Positions 16,979 through 25,140 of a DNA stretch of 64,000 nucleotides are shown piece after piece. The DNA is taken from assembly GCA_964486845.1 (NCBI GenBank), contig CAZAQY010000011.1, positions 5,449 through 69,448 on the forward strand, read 5' to 3'. The DNA comes from Anammoximicrobium sp964486845. Its GTDB lineage: Bacteria > Planctomycetota > Planctomycetia > Pirellulales > Pirellulaceae. The number at the start of each line of letters is the position of its first letter. The first letter of the stretch is position 1. The notes below the pieces were generated by a model. It ran no database searches. It worked only from the letters and a program-made list of their open reading frames with translations, and was not told the origin of the DNA. The position numbers and the translations under genes were made by a program.

Positions 16979-17653
16979 TCATTTCATCCGAATGCGGATG
17001 CTCTTCCAGTGGGTTTCGGCGCCTTCGCTTTGGATGCCGATCGGGCCTTCGGTCAACTCGCAGTCGCGGACCGTCGAGACGACGGTCTCGTTGACCTTGA
17101 TGACCATGTCGCCGCCCTGGACCTCGATCTCCACCTTGTTGAACTGGCCGACCGGCTTGAGGACTTTCGCCAGGGCTTGACTGTCAAACGTATGGGTGCA
17201 TTTGACGTTGCGGGGGATTGGCAGGATGAGGCCCAGTTGCCGGTTGGCTCCCTGCACCTCGATGCTGCGGGGCCAGACGCCCAGGGCATTCTTGTCGCCG
17301 ACGTGGATCAGGCAGCCGCTGTTGCCTCGAAACTCCGAGTCGTTCGTCAGTCCTTCCGGTCTCTTGAAGGCGAACTCGACTTGCAGCGTGTAGTTCTTGT
17401 ACGAGTTCTCCGTGTACATGTAGCCGGCGGGCTTGCCGCTGCAGATCAGGATGCCGTCCTGGACCGTGAAGCTCCCGGCGTTGCCGGCGCCCTCCTTGCC
17501 GAAATGGAACTTCCATCCGGAGAGGTCCTTGGCGTTGAAAAGGGTGGTCCAACCCTGTTCGGTGTCCTCCTGGCCGGGCAGCAGGTTCGGCGCGGCGAGG
17601 ATGACGGCGAGAATCGGAACCGGCACGCATGCGATTCGACGGGACTTCTTCAT
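16979..17653 (-). CDS. Secreted DUF1080 protein (3-keto-disaccharide hydrolase family)
   Basis: 224 residues. It starts at ATG 17653 with a signal peptide (MKKSRRIACVPVPILAVILAAPNLL). The DUF1080 jelly-roll signatures follow: GWTTLFNAKDLSGWKFHFG near residues 33-52, then DGILICSG, then NSGCLIHVG, a WPRSIEVQG segment, and a closing GPIGIQSEG..THWKSIRIR. The family is concanavalin-like, and members have been shown to cleave 3-keto-glycosides produced by Gfo/Idh-type oxidoreductases. The divergent Gfo/Idh/MocA gene starting at 17869 fits that pathway. Exported. Confidence 0.92.
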   Translation of the reverse strand: MKKSRRIACVPVPILAVILAAPNLLPGQEDTEQGWTTLFNAKDLSGWKFHFGKEGAGNAGSFTVQDGILICSGKPAGYMYTENSYKNYTLQVEFAFKRPEGLTNDSEFRGNSGCLIHVGDKNALGVWPRSIEVQGANRQLGLILPIPRNVKCTHTFDSQALAKVLKPVGQFNKVEIEVQGGDMVIKVNETVVSTVRDCELTEGPIGIQSEGAETHWKSIRIRMK

Positions 17654-17868
17654 GTCGTTTCTCCTGGAAGCTGAGATTGTCCAACGCACTGGGCTGCAGC
17701 ATAGCCGATTGGGGAGCGGACGCAATACGTCCGGCCTGCCGGGGGCATCTTGCGTGCCTCGCCGCGCTCCGCTAAAGTCGCGCCATGGCCGATTGACGCA
17801 AGGATCGGTAAATCAACCACCGTCACGATTTCACCGTCGCCATTCCCCAACTGCAAGGAGCCTTTCCG

Positions 17869-19188
17869 ATGTCCATGCTGATTTCCCGCCGTGACATGCT
17901 CCGGAGCGCGGCCGTCGCCGCCGGCGTTTGGACCACCTCCGGCCACTCGATCCGGGCGCAGAGCAAATCGCCGAACGAAAGACTGAACGTCGCCGGCATC
18001 GGGATCGGCGGCCGGGGCGCCGCCGACGTCGGCGGCGCCGCGCACGAGAACATCGTGGCGCTGTGCGATGTCGACGAGCAGCGCGGCGGCAAGACGTTCG
18101 AGCAGCATCCCCAAGCCAAACGGTACAAGGATTTCCGCAAGCTGCTGGACGAAATGCACGGCCAGATCGATGCGGTCGTGGTCGGCACGCCCGATCACAC
18201 CCACGCGGTGGCGGGCGTCATGGCGATGAAACTGGGCAAGCACTGCTACTGCGAGAAGCCGCTGACGCACAGCGTCTACGAGGCGCGGATGATGGCCCAG
18301 GTCGCGCGCGAGAACAAGCTCGTCACGCAAATGGGCACCCAGATCCACGCGGGCGCCAATTACCGGCGGGCGGTCGAACTGGTCAAGTCCGGCGCGATCG
18401 GGCCGGTGCGCGAGGTACACGTCTGGCTGGGCGCAAACTTCAAGGGGCCGCCCACGCCCACCGACGTGCAGCAACCGGACGCGCCGACCGACCGGCCGCC
18501 GGTGCCGCCGACGCTGGACTGGGACCTGTGGCTGGGGCCGGCAGCCGAACGGCCGTACAACCCGGTCTACGTGCCCGGCCGATGGCGCGGCTGGTGGAAT
18601 TTCGCGAACGGGACGCTCGGGGATTTCTTCTGCCACTATTGCGACCTGGCGTTCTGGGCGCTGGATCTGCGCCATCCCACCACCGTCGAGGCGCAAGGGC
18701 CGGTGCATCCGGAGAGCGCCGCCCGCTGGACGATCGCCCGGCACGAATTCCCAGCTCGCGGCGAGCTGCCGCCGGTCGTGCTGACCTGGTACAACGGCGG
18801 AGGCTATCCGGCGCTGGTCAAGGAAAAGCCAATTCCGCAATGGGGCAGTGCCGTGCTGTTCCTTGGAGAAAAAGGGATGCTGATCGCCGACTACGGCAAA
18901 CACCAGTTGCTGCCCGAAGACCAATTCCGGGATTTCCGGCGACCCGACCCGTTCATTCCCGATTCCATCGGCCACCATCGCGAGTGGACCGAAGCCTGCA
19001 AGACCGGCGGGCCCACGACCTGCAACTTCGAGTACTCGGGCGCGCTGACCGAAGCCGCGTTGCTGTCCAATGTCGCCCTCCGCGTCGGCCGGAAGCTCAC
19101 CTGGGACGCCGCCAACTTGAAAGCCGCCGGCTGTCCGGAAGCAGACGCCTTCCTCCGCCGCGAATACCGCCAGGGCTGGACCCTGTAG
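17869..19188 (+). CDS. Tat-exported Gfo/Idh/MocA oxidoreductase
   Basis: 439 residues. A twin-arginine leader is present (ISRRDMLRSAAVAAGVW, residues 5-21). The NAD(P)-binding Rossmann motif GIGIGGRG is at 43-50, and the family signature CEKPLTHSVYEA has Lys130 of the EKP motif. The C-terminal alpha/beta domain has the planctomycete form with WDLWLGPA and WWNFANGTLGDFFCHY. Tat export carries a prefolded protein with its cofactor, so it probably oxidises sugars or cyclitols in the periplasm. It is divergent from the DUF1080 gene, so the two may share a control region of about 215 bases. Confidence 0.94.
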   Translation: MSMLISRRDMLRSAAVAAGVWTTSGHSIRAQSKSPNERLNVAGIGIGGRGAADVGGAAHENIVALCDVDEQRGGKTFEQHPQAKRYKDFRKLLDEMHGQIDAVVVGTPDHTHAVAGVMAMKLGKHCYCEKPLTHSVYEARMMAQVARENKLVTQMGTQIHAGANYRRAVELVKSGAIGPVREVHVWLGANFKGPPTPTDVQQPDAPTDRPPVPPTLDWDLWLGPAAERPYNPVYVPGRWRGWWNFANGTLGDFFCHYCDLAFWALDLRHPTTVEAQGPVHPESAARWTIARHEFPARGELPPVVLTWYNGGGYPALVKEKPIPQWGSAVLFLGEKGMLIADYGKHQLLPEDQFRDFRRPDPFIPDSIGHHREWTEACKTGGPTTCNFEYSGALTEAALLSNVALRVGRKLTWDAANLKAAGCPEADAFLRREYRQGWTL

Positions 19189-19193
19189 AAAAA

Positions 19194-19297
19194 GGCGAAC
19201 GGCCGGCGTCAGCCCGCCGATTTCGTTCCATACTGTACGACAAGGAGGATCTGTCGGCAGAGCCGACAGGCCGCCGGGCTGACGCCGGCCGTTCGCC
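19194..19297. repeat. Palindromic repeat family C
   Basis: Arms of 26 bases (19194-19219 and 19272-19297, GGCGAACGGCCGGCGTCAGC...) match as inverted copies with one mismatch. An inner hairpin, CTGTCGGC-AGA-GCCGACAG, lies at 19251-19269. The element fills the gap between the Gfo/Idh gene and the ceramidase-like gene, beginning six bases after the stop codon. Confidence 0.85.
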
Positions 19298-19352
19298 CGG
19301 ATTTGTGCCACGTGTGAGTAGAAGCAGCCGTCTATTTCGAAAGGAGCTTTGC

Positions 19353-20819
19353 ATGAAAAGGTCGTCGCTCAGCGCCGCATTCCAGTGGATGATCGGCGGA
19401 TTGTTTGTCTGGTTCGTATTTCCGGCTCTGGTGTGCGGCGCCGAGCTGCAGGTCGGCGCCGCCTCGGTCGACATTACGCCGAACAAAGCCGTGGCCCTGT
19501 GGGGGCAGTTCGGCCTGCGGCTTTCGACGAAACCGGATACGCCGCTGACGGCCAACGTGGTCGCGCTGCAGTCCGGGGACGCACGGACCACCTTCGTCTC
19601 GCTGGACCTCCTGCAGTTGCCGGAAGTCTTCGTCCAAGCGATCCGCGATACCGCGGCGAAGAAGGACGCTTCGATCGACGTTCAACACATGGTGCTGACC
19701 GCCACGCACACGCATACCGCCCCCGTCCTGTGGCCGGGAACGCCGGGCATTCCGGTCAACGACCAGACGATGACCGTCGAAGAGACCATCACCTATCTGG
19801 CCGACAAGATCAGCGATGGCATCGTGGCGGCCTGGAAGAACATCGCGCCGGGAAAGATGGCGTATGGGCTGGACCGGAACAGCATCGGCTTCGGCCGCCG
19901 GGCCGTGTATGCGAACGGTTCGGCGCAGATGTACGGCAACACGAACCGCCCGGATTTCGTCAACCTGGAAGGCATGGACGACGACGATGTGGGGTCCATT
20001 TTCTTTTTCGATCAGCTGGACAACCTGAAGGCAGTCATCGTCAACGTCGCCTGCCCGTCCCAGGTGGTGGAAGCCCAATCCTCGATCAACGCGGACTATT
20101 GGCTTCCGGTTCGCGAAAACTTGAAGGCCCGCTACGGCGAAGGCATTGTCGTTCTGGGCTGGGGAGCTGCGGCCGGGGACATGTCCCCGCGCCCGCTGCT
20201 GCACAAGGCCGCCAACGCGCGGATGCGCTCGCTGCGCGGCATCAACGAAATGCAGGAGCTGGCTCGGCGGATCGACCTTTCCGTCAGCCAAACGTTCGAC
20301 GCGGCCCAGAAGGAGAAGTATGCCGACCCGGTTCTGAAACACGTCGCCGTGACGCTGCAATTGCCGTTGAACAAGATTTCCGAAGCGCAGTACCAGGAAG
20401 CCCTTGCAGCGTACAACAAAGTCATGGACCAGGTGGAAAAGGACCCGTCTTGCGAGCCGCGAGTCGCCTTTATGGCCAGGGATTGGCATCACGGGGTCGT
20501 GAAACGCTACGAGCAATTGCAGAAGAACCCGGACGCGACGTATCCGGTCGAGATTCACGTCGTCCGGTTGGGCGACGTGGCGATCTGCTCCAATCCGTTT
20601 GAACTGTACTGCGAATACGGCATCCGCATCAAAGCCCGGTCGAAGGCGACGCAGACGTTCATTCTCCAGATGTCCGGATTCGGCAGCTACTTGCCCACCG
20701 CCCGCGCCCAGGCCGCCGGTTCGTATTCGGCCATTCCGCAGAGCAACCTCATCGGTCCGGAAGGCGGGCAGATGCTGGTCGATAGGACCGTTGAGATCAT
20801 TGATGAACTGTGGAAGTAG
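19353..20819 (+). CDS. Exported neutral/alkaline ceramidase-like protein
   Basis: 488 residues. The start at 19353 has AAGGAG seven bases before it and a signal peptide (to about residue 30, VCGAE). The family opening LQVGAASVDITP is followed by VVALQSGDARTTFVSLDLLQ and the zinc-site block TATHTHTAPVLWPG, and later by VVEAQSSINADYWLP. Neutral ceramidases hydrolyse the N-acyl bond of ceramides and are exported zinc enzymes. Many environmental homologues are short (about 490 residues, as here, lacking the C-terminal Ig-like domain) and their substrate is unproven. It is followed after 11 bases by the UroD-like gene, so they are probably co-transcribed. Confidence 0.87.
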   Translation: MKRSSLSAAFQWMIGGLFVWFVFPALVCGAELQVGAASVDITPNKAVALWGQFGLRLSTKPDTPLTANVVALQSGDARTTFVSLDLLQLPEVFVQAIRDTAAKKDASIDVQHMVLTATHTHTAPVLWPGTPGIPVNDQTMTVEETITYLADKISDGIVAAWKNIAPGKMAYGLDRNSIGFGRRAVYANGSAQMYGNTNRPDFVNLEGMDDDDVGSIFFFDQLDNLKAVIVNVACPSQVVEAQSSINADYWLPVRENLKARYGEGIVVLGWGAAAGDMSPRPLLHKAANARMRSLRGINEMQELARRIDLSVSQTFDAAQKEKYADPVLKHVAVTLQLPLNKISEAQYQEALAAYNKVMDQVEKDPSCEPRVAFMARDWHHGVVKRYEQLQKNPDATYPVEIHVVRLGDVAICSNPFELYCEYGIRIKARSKATQTFILQMSGFGSYLPTARAQAAGSYSAIPQSNLIGPEGGQMLVDRTVEIIDELWK

Positions 20820-20830
20820 GATGGACGGAC

Positions 20831-21904
20831 ATGAAGTTGACACCTCGCGAAAACGTGCGAAGGCTGCTCGACGGCGGCTCGCCGTTGTGGAGTCCGTTCT
20901 CCCTGGACATCGGCGCCATGCCGGGCTGCACGGAGCCGATCCTGCGCCGCTTCCGCGAAGCGACGGGCAGCGACGATCCGGCGGCGTACTTCGACGCCGA
21001 TTGGCGATTGTTCTCGCTGCCTTGCCGCTTTGGCGGTGACGATCCGGCGGCCTTGCACGGCGAGGTCGAGCCGGGGACGTGGTTCGACGAATGGGGCATC
21101 GGGCACTGGGCGGGAGGCCTGGAGGGTAGCCTGGAACGGCATTATCCGCCGCTGGCGTCGGCAGGCGGCGTGGGGCAAATCGAATCTCTGCCGTCGCCGA
21201 GGATCGACACGACGGCCGATCGTTCGGTGGTGGAACGCTTCCACGAGGCAGGATATCCGGTCTTCGGCTACGCGGGCAGTATCTACGAATGGTCCTGGTG
21301 GCTGCGGGGCATGGAACAGTTCCTGATGGACCTGGTGAGCGAACCGGCGATCGCGGAGGCCGTTCTGCGAAAAGTCGAAGCACACACGACGCAGCTCGCG
21401 TTGGCCACGGCCGAGACGGGCGTCGACGTGTTGTGCTTCTACGACGACGCGGGGATGCAGCGCGGCATGCAGCTCGCGCCGGCACTGTGGCGGGCCTTCG
21501 TCAAGCCGGCGTGGCGGCGGGTGCTGGACGCGGTACGGACTCGTTTTCCGGAACTGCGGTTCTTTTTCCACTGCTGCGGCAAGATCGATGCGATCGTGCC
21601 GGACATCGTGGATCTGGGCTTCCACGTGTTGCACCCCGTTCAGCCGGAATGCATGGATTTTGGCGCCGTGTACGGGCGGTTCGGACGCCGTCTCGTGCTG
21701 GCCGCGACCCTGTCTGCGCAGCGCACGTTCCCCTTCGGCTCAGCGGAGGATGTGCGCCGGGAAGTCCGCCGGTTGGCCGATGTGGTCGCCGAGGATCGGC
21801 GGACGGTTTTCATGCCCAGCAATCGCATTCAGCCAGAAACGCCTTGGGAGAACGTCGTTGCCTTTGCCGATGAATGCCGGCGGCTGCGGGAAACGCGGAG
21901 TTGA
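20831..21904 (+). CDS. Uroporphyrinogen decarboxylase-like (UroD/MtaA superfamily) protein
   Basis: 357 residues, cytoplasmic (no leader). The start is MKLTPRENVRRLL at 20831. Superfamily features are an N-terminal helical RENVRRLL, a central ETGVDVLCFYDDAGMQRGM block, and a later FFFHCCGKIDAIVPDIVDLGFHVLHPVQPECMD resembling the C[GH]..(I/V)..L...G segment of cobalamin- or corrinoid-linked methyltransferases. It lacks the classic HemE N-terminal substrate-binding arginines I would expect, so it is more likely a methyltransferase-type or uncharacterised member than HemE. It sits in the catabolic cluster. Confidence 0.85.
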   Translation: MKLTPRENVRRLLDGGSPLWSPFSLDIGAMPGCTEPILRRFREATGSDDPAAYFDADWRLFSLPCRFGGDDPAALHGEVEPGTWFDEWGIGHWAGGLEGSLERHYPPLASAGGVGQIESLPSPRIDTTADRSVVERFHEAGYPVFGYAGSIYEWSWWLRGMEQFLMDLVSEPAIAEAVLRKVEAHTTQLALATAETGVDVLCFYDDAGMQRGMQLAPALWRAFVKPAWRRVLDAVRTRFPELRFFFHCCGKIDAIVPDIVDLGFHVLHPVQPECMDFGAVYGRFGRRLVLAATLSAQRTFPFGSAEDVRREVRRLADVVAEDRRTVFMPSNRIQPETPWENVVAFADECRRLRETRS

Positions 21905-21922
21905 AGAAACGTGGCCAAACAA

Positions 21923-21956
21923 GAAGCCCGGCTTTGCAAAGCAGAAACCGGACTTC
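21923..21956. terminator. Convergent hairpin terminator
   Basis: GAAGCCCGG (21923-21931) and CCGGACTTC (21948-21956) pair with one mismatch. The hairpin lies between the convergent UroD-like gene and the uracil-DNA glycosylase gene. The stem sequence is shared with hairpins at 25094, 37250 and 54760. Confidence 0.55.
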
Positions 21957-21968
21957 CGGACCACTCGC

Positions 21969-22841
21969 TCACGGACGCGGAATCGGAATCCCCATGGCTT
22001 GCATCAGCATCTTCATGTCGTCCCAGGTGTGGCGTTTCATTTCCGGCGTGCGGAGCAAGTAGGAAGGATGGTAGGTGACCACGACCTTGCTGCCGCGATA
22101 GTCATGGAACTTGCCCCGCAACTGGCCCACGGGCCGCGTGGTTCGGAGCAGGGTCTGCGCCGCTACGGCGCCCAGGCAGCAGATGAACTCGGGCTGGATG
22201 ATCTCCAATTGCCGCTCGAAGAAGGCGCGGCAATTGGCCACTTCTTCGGGCATCGGCGTGCGGTTGCCGGGCGGACGGCACTTGAGCACGTTCAGAACGT
22301 ACACGTCTTCGCGCCGGAGCGTGCAGGCAGCGATGATCTTGCTGAGCAACTGGCCGGCCGCACCCACAAAGGGCTCGCCCTGGCGGTCTTCATCCGCTCC
22401 GGGCGCTTCGCCCAAGAAGCACAGCCGCGTTTGTGGATTACCCGCTCCGAACACCGTCTGTGTCCGCTTCTCGGCCAGTTCGGCACAGCGGCGACAGACG
22501 GCCACCTGTTGGCGGAGTGCTGCCAGAGCCTCCGTCCGCTGGTCCGGCGCCAGCGGCGCGGCGGGAACGACCGGTCCGGCTGGCGCAACCCGAGGCGGAC
22601 TGGCCGCCGCTGGCGTTGCGGCGGGGCGAACCGGCGCTGCAGCCGGTCGACTGGGTCGCACGGACCCTGGCGGCCGTTCCGGCGGCGGTTCTGCTACGAC
22701 TGCTACTTCTTGCACGATCGGCAGAATACGCTGCGGCGGTCTGGGGAGCTGCTGTACGCCGCTGCGCTGCAGGCTCTCCAGTTTTTGCCGCAGGATGGTA
22801 CAAGACCGCTGGATGGCTTCGGGACCCGCAAGTTCTGTCAT
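21969..22841 (-). CDS. Family 4/5-type uracil-DNA glycosylase with Fe-S cluster
   Basis: 290 residues. It removes uracil from DNA as the first step of base-excision repair. A Pro/Ala-rich linker of about 60 residues (50-110) precedes the catalytic core. Four cysteines for a [4Fe-4S] cluster are visible: Cys116 and Cys119 (CRRC), Cys188 (LKCRPPGNR) and Cys204 (ANCRAFF). Motif 1 is GEAPGADEDRQGEPFVG near residues 144-160 and motif 2 is HPSYLLR. The GEAPGADED form is typical of family 4. The Pro/Ala leader is common in planctomycete copies. It faces the secreted HEAT-like gene with a shared upstream gap of about 225 bases. Confidence 0.95.
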   Translation of the reverse strand: MTELAGPEAIQRSCTILRQKLESLQRSGVQQLPRPPQRILPIVQEVAVVAEPPPERPPGSVRPSRPAAAPVRPAATPAAASPPRVAPAGPVVPAAPLAPDQRTEALAALRQQVAVCRRCAELAEKRTQTVFGAGNPQTRLCFLGEAPGADEDRQGEPFVGAAGQLLSKIIAACTLRREDVYVLNVLKCRPPGNRTPMPEEVANCRAFFERQLEIIQPEFICCLGAVAAQTLLRTTRPVGQLRGKFHDYRGSKVVVTYHPSYLLRTPEMKRHTWDDMKMLMQAMGIPIPRP

Positions 22842-23067
22842 GGTTGCTATATGTTCCAGCCTGCCGGGGCAGGCGGCAAGCCCACGTCAGCGACAAACGC
22901 AAAATGGTCAACGAGAACCGTTTAGGTTGACAGACTGCCGTCTGCACGAAATGATAAAGGCATGGGGCAAGGCGAACAGTCCGGAGAAGCCGGTCGGATC
23001 CGGTGGTTTGAGCCCCCTCACGCGGCCCGCATCCGTTGCTGCGGGCAGCCATTTCCGGGAGAAAAGT

Positions 23068-25083
23068 ATGTTCCTACTCAGTTGGCAGTTCTGGTTGCGG
23101 TCGCTGGCCGCGGTGTTGATGGTAGTGTCTCTCGTGCTGCCAGCCGGTGCCTGGGCAGCCGGCGAAGCAGCAAGCGAGCCGGCAGATCAAGCGGCGGGCG
23201 AAGTGGCGGAATACGAAGTCATGCCCCTGCCGGCTTGGGCCTTGGGCGACACGCCTCAGGACAAGAAAAAAAGGAGCGATCTGGACAACCGGAAGGAGGC
23301 CATCCTGCGAGGTTCAGAGCCGTTCGATTCGCAGGAGACGAAAGACTATCTTCAGAACTACTACACGCGCTACTATTTTGCGCTGCTCACGCACCCGAAG
23401 CACATCGGCGATTGGCCCGATTTCCGGGTCAAGTTCCTGCGGGCGCTGTCCGTCAACACGCTGCAGGAGCCTCCCTTGCTGCAAGTTCACGACTTCTTGG
23501 TGGATATCACGTACCAGGCCATGATCCCTCTGATCAGGGGCAACTACCATCCGGCGGTGCGGTGTAATGCCATGCTGCTGTTGAGTCAACTCAATTCCCA
23601 GGATGCCTTGCTGGTCGGCGACAGGAAGCGTGCCCCCGTGCCGAAGATCGAGTCGCTGAAAGTCATGCTGGACGAGTTGGCCAGTCCCCAGCAAATCGAC
23701 GGCGTGCGAGCGGCGGCGTTGGCAGGCATCCTGCGGCACGTCGAGATCGATCGCCAACTGGCCGACGTGCCTGGCGGCCAACGCCGCTTGGTGGGCGCCG
23801 CCGAGAACCTGATTGCGGAGGCGATGGTGACGCTGGTCAGCAAAAAACAGGCACCGGAAGGCCGCTCGCAGGAGGGCCATGACTGGATGCGCCGCCGCGC
23901 CGTCGAAGTTCTCGGTGCCTTGGGCAGCACCGGCCAGAACAACAGCGTGGTGACAGCGCTCGACGGCGTGTTGACCGACATCGACACGGCCGTGTCGTTG
24001 CGCTGCGCAGCGGTCGAAGCCCTGGGACGGCTCCGGTTTCCCGCAAACGCCAACATCGCCGTTGCGGACACCGCCAAGAAACTGGCGAGCGTGGCGGTGT
24101 TCGCCTGCAAGAAAGAGGCCCAACGGGTGGAGGATCAAGAGGCGCTGGAAGCGAAAGACAAACTCCAAGCCGCCGGCGCCGCGGGGTATCCCATGGCCGG
24201 AGGTTATGGAGGTTATATGGACGCCGGCTCCGGGGGCATGATGCCGGAGATGCCGAGCATGATGCCAAGCATGATGCCGGAGATGCCGGGCATGATGCCG
24301 GGATACGGGACGCCACCCGGTACGACCGCCAAGAAATTCAACCCGCTGGGATACCGGGTTCTCCTGACTCGCCGACGGCTGGCATACGAAATGCTGTTGG
24401 TCAAGCGCGGCCTGCTGGGACCCAATGCACCGCTGAAGCCTGCTGTAGCCCCCGCCAAGACGCTTCCGACGGCGCCTCCGCCGCCTTCCAAAGCGGGTCT
24501 GTCGGCCTTGGCTAAAGCGGCCGCTGACCAGACCTTGATCGAGGAGGCCGCCAGCGGTATCGACGCGATCATCGCGGTGTTGGAGGATAGCAGCTTCAAT
24601 GAAATCAAGCCTCTGGTCGCTGAGTTGCGGGGCAAGGTGCGGCAGATGGAAGACAAGTGCGGCATCGTCGTCGAACTTCCACAAGAGGCCGCGCCGGGAG
24701 CGGGCCAGGAGGGCCTGCCGGCCAATGTGCTGGAGCTTCCGCCCGATATTCCCGGCTTGGATCTGCCCGCGATGCCCGGACAAATGCCGGCGGAAGAACC
24801 CGCCGAAAAGGCTCCGGCCGGCAAACCCGCGGCTCCCGCACCTGAAACGAAACCGCCCGCAGCGCCGGGAGCCGTCGCGTCCGCGCCGGGCGGCGCTGCG
24901 GGCAAGGCTCCGCCCACGCCGCCTGCCGAGCAGAATCCCCCTGCCGCACCCGGCCGTGCTCCCGCAGCGCCGCCTGCCGGCAAGCCGCCTGCGCCGGGCG
25001 CTGGCACCGCTCCACCCGCCGGCGCACCGCCTGCGGCGCCTGCCGGCAAGCCGCCCGCCGCTGGAGCCGCTCCGAAAGCCTAG
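23068..25083 (+). CDS. Exported helical (HEAT-like) protein with Pro/Ala-rich tail
   Basis: 671 residues. A signal peptide spans about residues 1-30 (LAAVLMVVSLVLPAGAWA). Residues ~100-350 are helical with spaced Leu/Ala pairs (AMLLLSQLN, AAALAGILRHVE, RRAVEVLGALGSTG, CAAVEALGRLRFP), which suggests HEAT-like repeats. A Met/Pro/Gly run follows (24238-24306: MMPEMPSMMPSMMPEMPGMMPG). The last ~120 residues are nearly all Ala, Pro, Gly and Lys. No catalytic motif was seen. It may be an envelope scaffold. A hairpin terminator follows. Confidence 0.8.
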   Translation: MFLLSWQFWLRSLAAVLMVVSLVLPAGAWAAGEAASEPADQAAGEVAEYEVMPLPAWALGDTPQDKKKRSDLDNRKEAILRGSEPFDSQETKDYLQNYYTRYYFALLTHPKHIGDWPDFRVKFLRALSVNTLQEPPLLQVHDFLVDITYQAMIPLIRGNYHPAVRCNAMLLLSQLNSQDALLVGDRKRAPVPKIESLKVMLDELASPQQIDGVRAAALAGILRHVEIDRQLADVPGGQRRLVGAAENLIAEAMVTLVSKKQAPEGRSQEGHDWMRRRAVEVLGALGSTGQNNSVVTALDGVLTDIDTAVSLRCAAVEALGRLRFPANANIAVADTAKKLASVAVFACKKEAQRVEDQEALEAKDKLQAAGAAGYPMAGGYGGYMDAGSGGMMPEMPSMMPSMMPEMPGMMPGYGTPPGTTAKKFNPLGYRVLLTRRRLAYEMLLVKRGLLGPNAPLKPAVAPAKTLPTAPPPPSKAGLSALAKAAADQTLIEEAASGIDAIIAVLEDSSFNEIKPLVAELRGKVRQMEDKCGIVVELPQEAAPGAGQEGLPANVLELPPDIPGLDLPAMPGQMPAEEPAEKAPAGKPAAPAPETKPPAAPGAVASAPGGAAGKAPPTPPAEQNPPAAPGRAPAAPPAGKPPAPGAGTAPPAGAPPAAPAGKPPAAGAAPKA

Positions 25084-25093
25084 ACTCCACGGG

Positions 25094-25126
25094 AGCCCGG
25101 TTTCTCAAGCGAAGCCGGGCTTTTCT
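25094..25126 (+). terminator. Rho-independent-type terminator
   Basis: AGCCCGG (25094-25100) pairs with CCGGGCT (25115-25121) and is followed by TTTTCTGTT. It ends the HEAT-like gene and lies just before the convergent glycosidase-like gene's stop. Confidence 0.65.
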
Positions 25127-25140
25127 GTTGCGCTGCGCGG

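Noticed and set aside
17928..19352. Long open extension in frame with the ceramidase-like gene
   Set aside because: It overlaps the Gfo/Idh gene in another frame, is Arg-rich and ignores the signal peptide and AAGGAG at 19341.
20831..21904. HemE (haem biosynthesis)
   Set aside because: The sequence is a divergent superfamily member beside catabolic genes and lacks features I would expect of HemE.
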